Origin: Mucilaginibacter flavus | GTDB taxonomy: Bacteria > Bacteroidota > Bacteroidia > Sphingobacteriales > Sphingobacteriaceae | Reading direction: 5' to 3' | Assembly: GCF_030409315.1 (NCBI RefSeq) | Contig: NZ_JAUFPS010000024.1 | Span: 219,135 to 283,134, forward strand | Length of the DNA: 64,000 nucleotides | Shown: positions 1-9,057 of the stretch, in pieces | Layout: every line of letters starts with the position of its first letter | Numbering within the stretch: position 1 is the first letter of the stretch | The notes under the pieces: generated by a model | What the model saw: only the letters and a program-made list of their open reading frames with translations | What the model was told of the DNA's origin: nothing | Database searches by the model: none | Program-made: the position numbers and the translations under genes

Positions 1-83
1 CCCAATTGTCCATCATTTAACGCTGCTAAAATGATATCGCACGCTTTATCCTCGAATAGATTTCCCTTTAAAACAGTGTTCAT
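1..83 (-). CDS. N-terminal fragment of a possible restriction endonuclease-like protein
   Basis: The first 83 bases read on the minus strand as an open frame starting at ATG 81-83 and running off the window edge, 27 codons with no stop. The peptide begins MNTVLKGNLFEDKA and continues to a DGQLG motif. The pattern KG-x-x-FE followed by an amphipathic helix and G-x-LG resembles the start of Mrr/NERD-like restriction endonuclease proteins of Bacteroidota; this is recall from a very short stretch, so the family is tentative. The gene would be transcribed away from the rest of the window. Confidence 0.45.
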   Translation of the reverse strand, partial: MNTVLKGNLFEDKACDIILAALNDGQL

Positions 84-528
84 ATGGTTCTGGTAATAAT
101 AATGCAATATACATGCAATCGAGGCGATGCTAAAAAAAGTAGCATCAAAAGTTTTAAACATTATTCGCGCGGGTGTTAATAGAATGGAAAGGACTCAAAA
201 TAATAACAGTAAGCCGAATTTGTCTCTTCCCTTCACCATTCTGAGAAATTGCGTGGATACCAACAGTCGCGGTACGCCAAGCGAGCTTATAAACAAAAGC
301 CAGGCCCTCCTTCCACTGGCAGGCACAAGCCCCAATTATTTACCTCATAACTGGCAGCGCAAAAAAAATCCCCGATTACAGCATAGTTCTGCAAACCGGG
401 GATTTCAATATCATAGAATCATAGCGTAGAATAGATTCTTCACTACGTTCAGAATGACAGCGTTTTTTTAGGGTAGGTACTCCCAAAAATTGCATCTGTC
501 TTGACTCTTAATTCTTGACTCTAAAAAA
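84..528. other. Intergenic stretch, no gene recognised
   Basis: A 445-base gap between the fragment at the window edge and ychF. It holds a long-loop hairpin at 366-405 (listed separately) and, close to ychF, low-complexity text built on 'gactcttaattcttgactct', which recurs in similar form near 33731-33760. A 100-codon open frame on the plus strand (127-429) has no recognisable domain and crosses the hairpin, so I do not call it a gene. Confidence 0.5.
366..405 (-). terminator. Putative terminator hairpin downstream of ychF
   Basis: The 9-base arms AAATCCCCG (366-374) and CGGGGATTT (397-405) pair perfectly around a 22-base loop. On the minus strand the right arm runs straight into eight T residues, the layout of an intrinsic terminator for transcripts coming from ychF. 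The long loop and the 124-base distance from the stop codon lower confidence. Confidence 0.45.
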
Positions 529-1632
529 CTATACGTTAAATCTGAAGTGCATGATATCGCCGTCCTGCACAATGTATGTTTTGCCTTCAACGCCTAATTT
601 ACCGTTTTCTTTGATGGTGGTTTCCACGCCGTTGAATTTCACAAAGTCGTCGTATTTGATAACTTCGGCGCGGATGAAGCCTTTTTCAAAATCGGTGTGA
701 ATAACGCCGGCTGCTTGCGGTGCGGTGAAGCCCTGGGTAATTGTCCAGGCGCGCACTTCCTGTACACCAGCGGTAAAGTAAGTGGCCAGGCTTAACAGGC
801 GGTAAGCGGCTTTAATCAGTTTGTTTACGCCCGATTCGGTTAAACCCAGGTCGTTTAAAAACATCTGGCGCTCTTCGTATGATTCCAGTTCAGAAATTTC
901 GGCTTCAATTTGGGCAGATATGATCAGCACTTCGGCCTTTTCGTCGGCAACGGCGGCTTTAACCTGCTCAACGTAGGCATTTCCGTTTGCTACCGAACCT
1001 TCGTCAACGTTACAAACGTACATTACCGGTTTAGCTGTAAGCAACCACAGATCGGCAACGTATTCTTTATCTTCTTCCTCAACTGGCGCAGTACGGGCCG
1101 ATTTACCCTGCAACAGGTGATTTTTGTAAATGGTTAAAACATCAAATGTTTTTTTAGCCTCTTTGTCGCCACCGGTTTTGGCCATTTTTTCAACCTTCTG
1201 GATTTTCTTTTCTATCGAATCCAAGTCTTTCAATTGCAATTCGGTATCAATGATCTCTTTATCACGGATAGGATCAACCGAACCATCAACGTGTATTACG
1301 TTATCGTTATCAAAGCAACGTAATACGTGGATAATAGCGTTTGTAGCACGAATGTTGGCCAAAAACTGGTTACCCAATCCTTCGCCTTTGCTGGCTCCTT
1401 TAACAAGGCCGGCAATGTCAACAATTTCTATAGTGTTTGGTACAATGCTTTTAGGCTGTACTATTTCTGTAAGTTTTGTTAAACGCTCATCTGGCACCGT
1501 AATTACGCCTACGTTTGGCTCAATGGTGCAAAACGGAAAGTTGGCCGCCTGCGCCTTGGCATTTGATAAGCAATTAAAAAGTGTTGATTTACCCACGTTT
1601 GGTAAACCTACTATCCCACATTGTAAACCCAT
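529..1632 (-). CDS. ychF: Redox-regulated ribosome-binding ATPase YchF
   Basis: A 367-aa Obg-family (TRAFAC) P-loop protein that binds ribosomes and hydrolyses ATP rather than GTP; it is nearly universal and has been linked to translation and oxidative stress. The G1 motif GLPNVGKST lies at residues 9-17, the G3 region DIAGLVKGASKGEGLGN at about 72-88, the family's altered G4 (NVDE instead of NKxD) near residue 208, and a C-terminal TGS domain ends in DGDIMHFRFNV. Length and ends match the family. The gene stands alone, with a terminator-like hairpin downstream and a lead-in of simple inverted repeats (1645-1735) on the other side. Confidence 0.96.
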   Translation of the reverse strand: MGLQCGIVGLPNVGKSTLFNCLSNAKAQAANFPFCTIEPNVGVITVPDERLTKLTEIVQPKSIVPNTIEIVDIAGLVKGASKGEGLGNQFLANIRATNAIIHVLRCFDNDNVIHVDGSVDPIRDKEIIDTELQLKDLDSIEKKIQKVEKMAKTGGDKEAKKTFDVLTIYKNHLLQGKSARTAPVEEEDKEYVADLWLLTAKPVMYVCNVDEGSVANGNAYVEQVKAAVADEKAEVLIISAQIEAEISELESYEERQMFLNDLGLTESGVNKLIKAAYRLLSLATYFTAGVQEVRAWTITQGFTAPQAAGVIHTDFEKGFIRAEVIKYDDFVKFNGVETTIKENGKLGVEGKTYIVQDGDIMHFRFNV

Positions 1633-1644
1633 TTGTTTAGTTGA

Positions 1645-1737
1645 TTAAGTTGATTAGGTGAGTGGTTGATTGGGTTAACTAAGTTTAGATTTTGACAACC
1701 TAATCAACCATTTAACTTAATCAACCACTCACTTTAA
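1645..1737. repeat. Imperfect inverted repeat built on 'gttgatta' units
   Basis: Between ychF and mgtE the units TTGATTAAGTTGATTAGG and GTGAGTGGTTGATT (about 1650-1680) are answered in inverted form by CCTAATCAACC and TTAATCAACCACTCAC (about 1700-1731). The arms could fold into a long hairpin upstream of both divergent genes. There is no coding potential and no U-tract typical of a terminator. Confidence 0.6.
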
Positions 1738-1850
1738 AAACCGCAAAGATAAGAGAAAATTTTACCCGATTATTTGAAAAAATAAACGACTTTTGCCGAC
1801 GTTAAAAAACAAGAATTATTTATAATAAGATGTAAAAAAGAGGGCACTAT

Positions 1851-3221
1851 ATGGAAGAGATGGTTGAGCAAGTTGAGTTGCTGCTGGAAGGGCAGGACAA
1901 TACCAAACTACAGGAATATTTGAACAACCTCAACATATCTGATGTTGAAGAACTCATAGGCGAACTGCCCGAACATGGCCCCTTATTTATTGAAACGCTT
2001 TCGCTTAACCGCGCTGTAAACGTTTTCCGTATCCTCGACTTCCCTACGCAGGAACGTATCATTAAAAAACTTTCGGGCCAAAAGGTTGCCGACTTGATTA
2101 ATGAACTCCCTCCCGATGACCGTACCGCTCTTTTCAGTGAATTACATGGCGACGCGGTAAAAAAACTGATCCTGAGCTTATCACCAGAGAACCGTAAAGA
2201 GGCTTTATCTCTTTTAGGTTACGAGGAAGAAAGCGTTGGCCGTTTGATGACGCCCGATTATATCGCCGTTAAAAAAACATGGGATGTAACCAGGGTACTA
2301 TCGCACATTCGCCGTTACGGTAAAAACTCAGAAACTATTGATGTTATCTACGTGATTGACGAAAACGGTATTTTACTGGATGATATCAGAATCCGCGAGA
2401 TTTTGCTGGTTAAACCCGAAACCAAGGTATCTGATTTGATGGACGGTCGCCTGATAGCCCTTAGCGCAAGCGATCCGCAGGAGGAAGCGATCAACGTTTT
2501 CAGGATGAATAACCGTACGGCCTTGCCCGTGGTGGATAAAGAAAATATATTATTAGGCATTGTTACCGTTGATGATATCCTTTGGATAGCCAACGAAGAA
2601 TACACGGAAGACATTCAAAAAATTGGTGGTACCGAAGCTTTAGACGAGCCTTACCTGGATATTAACCTGTTTAAACTGGTAAAAAAACGTGTTGGTTGGC
2701 TTATCATTTTGTTTTTAGGCGAAATGCTAACCGCTACCGCGATGGGCTTTTTTGAAAAGTCGATTGAAAAAGCGGTGGTGCTGGCTCTTTTTATCCCTTT
2801 GATTATATCAAGCGGTGGTAATGGTGGCTCACAGGCATCTACCCTAATTATACAGGCCATGGCCCTTGGTGAAGTTACCGTAGCAGATTGGTGGCGTGTA
2901 ATGCGCCGCGAAATTCTTTCGGGCCTGATGCTGGGTGTTACCCTTGGCGTTATTGGCTTCTTCCGTATTTACGCCTGGACTTTGTTTTCGCCACTGTACG
3001 GTCCGCATTGGATGTTGGTTGGCTTAACCGTAGGTTGCGCCCTGGTAGGTGTAGTTTTATGGGGATCATTAGCGGGCTCCATGTTACCACTAATACTTAA
3101 AAAATTAGGTGCCGACCCGGCTACGTCGTCGGCCCCGTTTGTGGCCACCCTGGTTGACGTTACCGGGTTAATCATTTACTTTTCAATAGCCTTGTTGTTT
3201 ATGAAAGGCGTGCTGTTGTAA
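1851..3221 (+). CDS. mgtE: Magnesium transporter MgtE
   Basis: A 456-aa Mg2+ channel/transporter of the MgtE family, acting as a dimer in the inner membrane. The order is typical: an N-terminal superhelical domain with repeated LPPDDRTALFSEL-type turns (residues about 1-125), a CBS pair (about 130-255; LMTPDYIAVKK, then LMDGRLIALSASDPQEEA and a second strand VVDKENILLGIVTVDD), a connecting helix, and five membrane helices (about 280-456) with the selectivity-region motif GGNGGSQASTL and the conserved PATSSAPFVATLVDVTG near the C terminus. The CBS and N domains close the pore when Mg2+ is abundant. AAGAGG lies about 8 bases before the ATG. Single-gene unit. Confidence 0.96.
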   Translation: MEEMVEQVELLLEGQDNTKLQEYLNNLNISDVEELIGELPEHGPLFIETLSLNRAVNVFRILDFPTQERIIKKLSGQKVADLINELPPDDRTALFSELHGDAVKKLILSLSPENRKEALSLLGYEEESVGRLMTPDYIAVKKTWDVTRVLSHIRRYGKNSETIDVIYVIDENGILLDDIRIREILLVKPETKVSDLMDGRLIALSASDPQEEAINVFRMNNRTALPVVDKENILLGIVTVDDILWIANEEYTEDIQKIGGTEALDEPYLDINLFKLVKKRVGWLIILFLGEMLTATAMGFFEKSIEKAVVLALFIPLIISSGGNGGSQASTLIIQAMALGEVTVADWWRVMRREILSGLMLGVTLGVIGFFRIYAWTLFSPLYGPHWMLVGLTVGCALVGVVLWGSLAGSMLPLILKKLGADPATSSAPFVATLVDVTGLIIYFSIALLFMKGVLL

Positions 3222-3252
3222 TTAAACAGCGCACAAGCCCAAATACATTTAA

Positions 3253-4410
3253 TTAAACGTACGATAGCCACCAATGGCTATGCGTACGTTTATAGTTACC
3301 GTACCATTTACTGGGATAATACATCAGCGTTACAACGCCTATCCAAAACAGGTATACCGCCCAAAGCGGCCAGCCAAAGCCCTGCGCCTGCCATACCAAC
3401 GGTGATCCGTCGGATTTTAGAGGCAGACCGGTAATAAGAATAAGCGCGATATTGAGGATACGTAGCACCACGAAGTGAACTATAAAATAAAAATAGGGCA
3501 CATTGCCATACACCCGGCAAATATCGGTAAACCGCTTGCCCAGCTTTTCCGTTAACGCCAATAATATCATTACCGGCCCCAATGTCATACAAATAAATAG
3601 TAACGAGGGCGATTGTTTGGTGGTATTCAAAAACGATAATAAGGTATGTGCAAAATTGCGCTGAAATACCCATGGGGCAGAATCGCCGTAATGATTGATA
3701 AATCTTAGCACCACAAACAATCCAATTATCGAAAGGCCGGATACCAGCAATACCCGCTGCCGTTTCCGGGCGTCAAAGTCTTTTCCATATAGCGCCCCAA
3801 AAACATATCCTAATAGCAAAGGGCCCGCCCAGGGAATAACAGGATACAATACGGCGATTGTTCTGCCTGCGGGCAAAGGTATAAACAAGCTTTTAACCGA
3901 TAAAAACAAGGTTGTTAAATAGCCCGATACGCCATCTTTGGGTAACGTAACATAATCCAGCAAATTATGGCCGGCAATAATGATCACGGCTATTGTAGCT
4001 ATAACAGATCTTGGTAAATAGTGCAATAAAGCCAATATCATCATTCCGAAGCCTATTGCCGATAACACCTCTAAAATGAGCATTCGATATTGCAGGTTGA
4101 AGGTAAATAGCAGGGTGATAATGAGCAGATCTGACAGAACAAGCCATACCCCCCTTTTGAGCAGGAAAACACTTAACCCGCTTTTTGTTCTTCGCTGACC
4201 TGCGATGTATGCTGATACGCCACTCAGAAAAACAAAAGTAGGCGCGCAAAAGTGGGTGATCCAACGCGTAAAAAACAAAACAACTGTAGTAGTCTGCATA
4301 TTAAGCGGCGATGGCCCAGCATAATGAAAAAAATCACGGGTATGATCAAGCGCCATAATGATCATGATGAGGCCCCTTACAATGTCAATGGAGTGTATAC
4401 GCTGCTTCAT
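3253..4410 (-). CDS. DUF1624 / HGSNAT-like multi-pass membrane protein
   Basis: A 385-aa integral membrane protein with about ten hydrophobic helices. It opens with RIHSIDIVRGLIMIIMALDH, the signature of the DUF1624 family, which is related to heparan-alpha-glucosaminide N-acetyltransferase and to acyltransferase 3-type proteins; members are thought to move acyl groups across the membrane. The early DHTRDFFH (residues 22-29) keeps the conserved D/H and Arg. Substrate cannot be told from the sequence. It is convergent with mgtE (31-base gap) and is not in an operon with its neighbours. Confidence 0.8.
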   Translation of the reverse strand: MKQRIHSIDIVRGLIMIIMALDHTRDFFHYAGPSPLNMQTTTVVLFFTRWITHFCAPTFVFLSGVSAYIAGQRRTKSGLSVFLLKRGVWLVLSDLLIITLLFTFNLQYRMLILEVLSAIGFGMMILALLHYLPRSVIATIAVIIIAGHNLLDYVTLPKDGVSGYLTTLFLSVKSLFIPLPAGRTIAVLYPVIPWAGPLLLGYVFGALYGKDFDARKRQRVLLVSGLSIIGLFVVLRFINHYGDSAPWVFQRNFAHTLLSFLNTTKQSPSLLFICMTLGPVMILLALTEKLGKRFTDICRVYGNVPYFYFIVHFVVLRILNIALILITGLPLKSDGSPLVWQAQGFGWPLWAVYLFWIGVVTLMYYPSKWYGNYKRTHSHWWLSYV

Positions 4411-4522
4411 ATGTTTTTAATTGCTCCGGTTACAATCAACCTACCCTTTAAAACTACAATATCCAATTTAAAATACTTATTATCAAACAAGTGCAAAAAC
4501 TATTAATAAAATCCGGGGCAAT

Positions 4523-4551
4523 AAAAAAACCCTGCCTTGTGAGCAGGGTTC
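4523..4551 (-). terminator. Intrinsic terminator of the PUR-family gene
   Basis: The arms ACCCTGC and GCAGGGT pair around a 7-base loop. Read on the minus strand the stem is followed at once by seven T residues. It lies about 33 bases past the stop codon of the DUF3276 gene, a textbook rho-independent terminator. Confidence 0.85.
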
Positions 4552-4583
4552 CTGTAATATTAAGTTTAGCGTGTAATAGCTTA

Positions 4584-4916
4584 TTAAATTTCAAATGAAA
4601 AATCCTCATCAGCAGATGCTTTGGCTACTTCGTGGCCTTCGCTGTATTCGTAACGTTTTTCTACAACATCCTGGTTAGCACGGATGTAATCAACAGTTTC
4701 TTTTAACCCTTCGGCAAATTTTTCAAAATCTTCTTTGTATAAAAAAATCTTGTGCTTAATAAAAACGCCATCTTCCAAACGCTTTTTGCTTTCGGTTATG
4801 GTAACATAATAATCGTTTGATCGGGTTGCTTTTACATCAAAAAAATACGTTCTCTTCCCGGCTCTCACCTTCTTTGAATATACCTCTTCACGCTCTCTAT
4901 TGTCAAAATCTCCCAT
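4584..4916 (-). CDS. PUR family DNA/RNA-binding protein (DUF3276)
   Basis: The 110-aa form starting MGDFDNREREEVYSK is preferred over an upstream in-frame start at 4976, because the family in Bacteroidota normally begins at this MGDFDN and the extra 20 residues (MHFEILFIF...) look non-coding. The KVRAGKRTYFFDVKATRSNDY motif and the following ITESKK strand form the single PUR repeat (beta-beta-beta-beta-alpha), known in Pur-alpha and bacterial homologues to bind purine-rich single-stranded DNA or RNA as a dimer. The C-terminal tail is acidic (ASADEDFSFEI). Its cellular role in Bacteroidota is not established. Monocistronic, with a strong terminator. Confidence 0.9.
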   Translation of the reverse strand: MGDFDNREREEVYSKKVRAGKRTYFFDVKATRSNDYYVTITESKKRLEDGVFIKHKIFLYKEDFEKFAEGLKETVDYIRANQDVVEKRYEYSEGHEVAKASADEDFSFEI

Positions 4917-5046
4917 ATGAATTTCCCTGTAATTAGTTTTGGTTGGCATAAATATAAATAAAATTTCAAAGTGCAAGTATTTTATTCAATTTAATTGCGC
5001 TTTTTGAAACAAAACAAGGCTTTAATTGTGCGGGAGTTAATTTTAT

Positions 5047-6834
5047 TTACGCGTCCTGTTCTTCTTCCAGCAATTGCTTTTCGTATAACTCAAAATAGCT
5101 GCCTTTTAGCTGCATCAGGTATTCGTGGTTGCCATGCTCAATAATTTCGCCGTTATCCATTACCAAAATCTTATCGGCATTTTTTATGGTTGATATGCGG
5201 TGCGCTATAATAATGCTGGTTTTACCCTTCATTACCCGGCCCAGGTTGTTCAGAATCTCCTCTTCGGTACGGGTATCAACCGCCGAAAGACAATCGTCAA
5301 AAATCAGGATTTGCGGATGCTTAAAAATAGCGCGGGCTATGGATACCCGCTGTTTTTGGCCGCCGGATAAAGTAACACCCCGCTCCCCTATCAGCGTAGC
5401 AAAACCATGCTCTAACTCCACAATATTATTGTAAACCGCGGCATCTTTAGCGGCCTGTTCCACAACCGGTAAGTCCAACACATCGGCACTAAAAGCGATA
5501 TTATTGGCAATGGTATCAGAAAACAGGAAAACTTCCTGCGGTACAAAACCAATTTGCGACCGGTAACTTTCTAAATTCAATTGCTCCAACGGAATTTTAT
5601 CGGCCAAAACCTGCCCCCCGGTAGCATCATACATGCGCATCACCAAGTTGGCAATGGTTGATTTACCAGAACCGGTGCGGCCAATGATAGCCACCATTTG
5701 CCCCGGTTCTATTTTAAAGGATACATTTTTTAGGGCCTCGATGCCGGTATCGGGATAAGTAAACGATACATTATTAAATTCAATAGCACCCTTGATTGGA
5801 TGTGCCGGTGCTTTGGAGGATATGATCTCGGGCTGCTCATGCAAAAACTCGTTGATGCGTTTTTGGGATGCCGCAGCGCGCTGAATAAGCGAGGTTACCC
5901 AACCCAAAGAAATTACAGGGAAGCTGAGCATGTTGAGGTATACAATAAATTCGGCAATGTTGCCTGATGAGATATTGCCCTTCATCACCTCCACCCCGCC
6001 TACATACATCGTAATCACGTTACTTAAACCCACCAACAACAACATAATAGGGTAAAACAGGGCCTGCACTTTGGCCAGCGCCATGGAGTGAATTTTATAA
6101 TTTTCACTTTCGGTAGCAAAATTTTTGCGTACAAAACCCTCACGCACGTATGATTTGATGACCCGGATGCCCGAAAAATTCTCCTGCACAAAACTGGATA
6201 AACCCGATAAACGCTGCTGAATTTGCTCGCTGCGGTAATTGATCACATTGTTTACATAGTAAATAATACCCGCCAGGATAGGCAACGGCAAAACCGAAAA
6301 TATAGCCAGCCTTACGTTTACCGTGAGCATGGCATAAATAACCAACACAAACAGCACTACGGTATTAATAGTATACATAATACCCGGGCCAAGGTACATG
6401 CGCACACGGCTTACATCCTCGGTAACACGGTTCATTAAATCGCCGGTGTTGTGACGGCGATAAAAAGCCAGCGAAAGGCGTTGATAGTGACTATATATCT
6501 CGTTTTTAAGATCGTACTCAATATGGCGCGACATGAGGATAATGGTTTGTCGCATAAAAAACAGGAACAAACCACGAAGTAAAGCCAGCACCAGCACCAA
6601 TACGCCAAACAGCATTAGGCTGCTGCCAAAAATATCATAGATCATGCCCTGGCGGTTAAAACCGGCAAACAGCTGGTAAGCGCCGATATTTTCGGTTACC
6701 AAATCAAAGGCTACCCTGATAACCTGGGCCGGCAGCACACCAAAAATGTTAGATATAATTACAAATAACACGCCCGGAATTAAATGCCAGCGGTATTTAT
6801 AAAAGAATTTATTGAGGTATGCGAGATCTTTCAT
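5047..6834 (-). CDS. ABC transporter, fused permease and ATPase (exporter type)
   Basis: A 595-aa half-transporter: six membrane helices (residues about 15-320) followed by a nucleotide-binding domain. Walker A is GRTGSGKST (about 388-396), the Q-loop region is FVPQEVFLFSD, the signature LSGGQKQR, Walker B ILIFDD and the H-loop IIAHR. After Walker B the usual catalytic Glu is Asp (FDDCLSAVDT), a change frequent in one subunit of heterodimeric exporters, so it may need a partner encoded elsewhere; no second ABC gene is adjacent. The substrate is unknown; related proteins handle lipids, drugs or peptides. Single gene. Confidence 0.92.
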   Translation of the reverse strand: MKDLAYLNKFFYKYRWHLIPGVLFVIISNIFGVLPAQVIRVAFDLVTENIGAYQLFAGFNRQGMIYDIFGSSLMLFGVLVLVLALLRGLFLFFMRQTIILMSRHIEYDLKNEIYSHYQRLSLAFYRRHNTGDLMNRVTEDVSRVRMYLGPGIMYTINTVVLFVLVIYAMLTVNVRLAIFSVLPLPILAGIIYYVNNVINYRSEQIQQRLSGLSSFVQENFSGIRVIKSYVREGFVRKNFATESENYKIHSMALAKVQALFYPIMLLLVGLSNVITMYVGGVEVMKGNISSGNIAEFIVYLNMLSFPVISLGWVTSLIQRAAASQKRINEFLHEQPEIISSKAPAHPIKGAIEFNNVSFTYPDTGIEALKNVSFKIEPGQMVAIIGRTGSGKSTIANLVMRMYDATGGQVLADKIPLEQLNLESYRSQIGFVPQEVFLFSDTIANNIAFSADVLDLPVVEQAAKDAAVYNNIVELEHGFATLIGERGVTLSGGQKQRVSIARAIFKHPQILIFDDCLSAVDTRTEEEILNNLGRVMKGKTSIIIAHRISTIKNADKILVMDNGEIIEHGNHEYLMQLKGSYFELYEKQLLEEEQDA

Positions 6835-6960
6835 TTATGTTAGTCCGGAAGTGGGGGAAAGTCGGTAAGACCGAAAGACGCTGCAAAACCGGGTAATCAA
6901 AAGTATTAATTTTTAGGTGGATTGGGGGCGATGGAAAGTCGGATTGGTGTAAGAAAATGG

Positions 6961-7179
6961 TTAATAACCGCAGCATGAATTGCCGGCCTGTATGGGCGGG
7001 CATTTTACGGTAGCGTAACTACAATACACACAGCAGTCGCCCGGCAAAGGTTTTAAACGCGCATTGCAAGCCTCGCATTCATAAAAATACTGACAACTAT
7101 CCGTTGGCATAGTTTCTTCTTTTTGAAACCCGCATTGCGGGCAGGTAATTACCGATTGAAGTTGAATTGCCTTAGCCAT
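6961..7179 (-). CDS. GDCCVxC-motif zinc-ribbon-like mini-protein
   Basis: A 72-aa cytoplasmic protein with two CxxC pairs (ITCPQCGF and YECEACNARL) that should form a zinc ribbon, followed by GDCCVYCSYATVKCPPIQ. This GDCCVxC block names a small protein family, some members of which carry selenocysteine at one of the adjacent cysteines; here all are ordinary Cys codons. The family often sits near mercury or arsenic resistance genes, but none is seen here. It is divergent from the AraC gene at 7248. The biochemical role is unknown. Confidence 0.8.
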   Translation of the reverse strand: MAKAIQLQSVITCPQCGFQKEETMPTDSCQYFYECEACNARLKPLPGDCCVYCSYATVKCPPIQAGNSCCGY

Positions 7180-7247
7180 TTACAATTTATTACATTTAAT
7201 AGATCAAAGATCAACACATTTTACGGTAATTGCAGCTACGAAAATAA

Positions 7248-8114
7248 ATGAACAGCAAAGCCCCTCTGCCAAACATACAAACAGAAAAAGAAATAAAAGA
7301 TTCCTTTGCCATAAGGTATATAGACGCGTTGAGTTTTACACACCAATCGGTTTGCAGATTGAACTATCATCGAATCTTCCTGATTACACAGGGTACTGGC
7401 AATATTCAAATTGATGAGGCAAGCTACCCCGTTACCGGTAATGAACTGTTTTTGTTAGCCAAAGGACAATGTTATCAATTCGATGACCAGACCATGATCA
7501 CCGGCTTTGAACTTTGCTTTGGCGATTGTTTTTGGGATAAAACCCCACCAAGCGCCAATAATTGCAAGGCCGTTTTATTTAACAATGCCACAGCCAACCA
7601 ACATGTATTGGTGGGCGATGCCGATATTACCGAACTCATTTTTCATTTTAAAACCCTGCGAGATGAATTTCTGAAGGCCGACTACATCAACAAGCCCGAT
7701 GTGCTGGCAGCCTACCTCAAAATCATCATGATTAAAATAGCCAACCTTAAATCGCTATTAACCGATGGGCACGAGAACTATGATAACCAATTGTATCGCC
7801 GTTTTTTGGAATTAGTAAGTAAAAACTACCAAAGCACGCACGAGGTTAATGAGTTTGCAGGGTTACTGGGAATCTCAACCAGGAAACTGACCGACCTTTG
7901 CAATAAATGCGGTGGCAAAGGCGCCAAGGATATCATTAACGGGCAACTTATTGCCGAAGCTAAACGCGCTTTACAGTTTTCTACCAAGCCGGTTAAAGAA
8001 ATTGCCTTTCAACTCAACTTCGCTACGGCCGACCACTTTAGTCATTTTTTCAAGAAAAACACCCAGATGTCACCTTTTCATTACCGGTCGCGCTTTGCGC
8101 ATATTGGCATGTGA
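7248..8114 (+). CDS. AraC family transcriptional regulator
   Basis: 288 aa. The N-terminal 150 residues form a cupin-like sensor domain (IQIDEASYPVTGNELFLLAKGQ), followed by a C-terminal two-HTH AraC domain (about 190-285) whose second helix-turn-helix carries KPVKEIAFQLNFATADHFSHFFKKNTQMSPFHYR, a close fit to the family's FxSxSHFxRxFKKxxGxSPxxYR pattern. It is followed 68 bases later by the HD-domain gene, whose own -10-like element lies in the gap, so the regulator may act on that neighbour or on the divergent GDCCVxC gene. The ligand is unknown. Confidence 0.9.
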   Translation: MNSKAPLPNIQTEKEIKDSFAIRYIDALSFTHQSVCRLNYHRIFLITQGTGNIQIDEASYPVTGNELFLLAKGQCYQFDDQTMITGFELCFGDCFWDKTPPSANNCKAVLFNNATANQHVLVGDADITELIFHFKTLRDEFLKADYINKPDVLAAYLKIIMIKIANLKSLLTDGHENYDNQLYRRFLELVSKNYQSTHEVNEFAGLLGISTRKLTDLCNKCGGKGAKDIINGQLIAEAKRALQFSTKPVKEIAFQLNFATADHFSHFFKKNTQMSPFHYRSRFAHIGM

Positions 8115-8152
8115 TAGGGGCTTTCTGACATTTTTTAAAAAGCTTGCCGACC

Positions 8153-8160
8153 TAATTTTG
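8153..8160 (+). promoter_or_regulatory. Bacteroidota-type -7 element TAATTTTG
   Basis: TAATTTTG matches the Bacteroidota sigma-ABfr -7 consensus TAnnTTTG and lies 22 bases before the ATG of the HD-domain gene. The -33 region carries a T-run rather than a clean TTTG, so the site is only a candidate. Confidence 0.4.
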
Positions 8161-8182
8161 AGCAAAATTAATCATCAAAATT

Positions 8183-8833
8183 ATGTTTGTAAATAAATTA
8201 AAATCCGTAGCTGGGATAATCATCCCCGATAGTACTATTGCTACCCATGCCACTGAACTTTTGCTTGAACATGGTACCGAATTTATCTATAACCACTCTT
8301 TACGCGTGTTTCTGTTCTCATCCCTAAACGGCAAACGTAACAACTTCAAATACGATGCGGAATTACTTTATGTAAGTTCTGTTTTTCATGATCTGGGTTT
8401 AACCAAACATTATAGCAGCGCCGATTTGCGGTTTGAGGTAGATGGCGCTAATGCTGCGCGCGATTTTCTGAAAAGTCACGGTTTGCCAAAAGACCAGTTA
8501 CAATTGGTTTGGGATACCATAGCCCTGCACACTACCATTGGCATTGCGGAGCATAAAGAGGCAGAAGTAGCGCTGATGTACTCGGGCGTGGGACTTGATG
8601 TGATGGGCGAAGGCTATGAAAACCTAAGCCAGGCAAACCGCGAGGAGATCATCAGGGCTTTTCCACGGAACGACTTTAAGAAAAACATTATTCCTACCTT
8701 TTTCAGCGGCTTTGAGCATAAAACCGAAACAACCTTTGGCAATATCAAGGCTGATGTTTGCGCCTTTATGATCCCCAATTTTCATCGTAAAAACTTTTGC
8801 GATTGCATTTTGCATTCGCCATGGAGTGAGTAA
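8183..8833 (+). CDS. HD-domain metal-dependent hydrolase (cyanamide hydratase-like)
   Basis: 216 aa. It carries the HD signature: H38 in NHSLRVFLF, the H69-D70 pair in SVFHDLGLT, then a distal LHTTIG and a Asp in GVGLDVMGEG, a layout shared with HD phosphohydrolases and cyanamide hydratase-type enzymes. No signal peptide or membrane segment, so cytoplasmic. Substrate cannot be assigned; relatives act on nucleotides, cyanamide or small organic compounds. It sits behind an AraC regulator on the same strand and ends just before a long nested palindrome (8846-8976). Confidence 0.8.
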   Translation: MFVNKLKSVAGIIIPDSTIATHATELLLEHGTEFIYNHSLRVFLFSSLNGKRNNFKYDAELLYVSSVFHDLGLTKHYSSADLRFEVDGANAARDFLKSHGLPKDQLQLVWDTIALHTTIGIAEHKEAEVALMYSGVGLDVMGEGYENLSQANREEIIRAFPRNDFKKNIIPTFFSGFEHKTETTFGNIKADVCAFMIPNFHRKNFCDCILHSPWSE

Positions 8834-8845
8834 TTGCCCGATATC

Positions 8846-8976
8846 ATTGCCGTTGACTTTAGTCAACGGAATACCAATAAAAAAACAAGGGACTTTAGCC
8901 AAAACCCGCTTAAAGAGTTTGGCTAAAGCCCCTTTTTAGTTCCTTCTTTTACCGTTGACTAAAGTCAACGGCAATG
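8846..8976. repeat. Nested palindromic intergenic element (family with 'ggctaaagcc' core)
   Basis: The outer arms ATTGCCGTTGACTTTAGTCAACGG and its reverse complement sit at 8846-8869 and about 8953-8976; each arm is itself nearly self-complementary (GTTGACTTTAGTCAAC). The inner arms GGGACTTTAGCCAAA and TTTGGCTAAAGCCCC (about 8889-8932) pair around a short loop. Part of the structure could terminate transcription of the HD gene. A related element lies at 36358-36520. Confidence 0.75.
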
Positions 8977-9057
8977 AATTTCCCCAATATTTAAACCCAC
9001 TAATAAACAATAGAGATACGTGGTAGCATATCCCTATTGTTTTTTAGCAACAGCCGC

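Noticed and set aside
127..429. 100-codon open frame on the plus strand
   Set aside because: No domain, no ribosome binding site, crosses a terminator-like hairpin, odd composition.
515..700. Open frame opposite ychF
   Set aside because: Shadow of the 3' end of ychF, no supporting signal.
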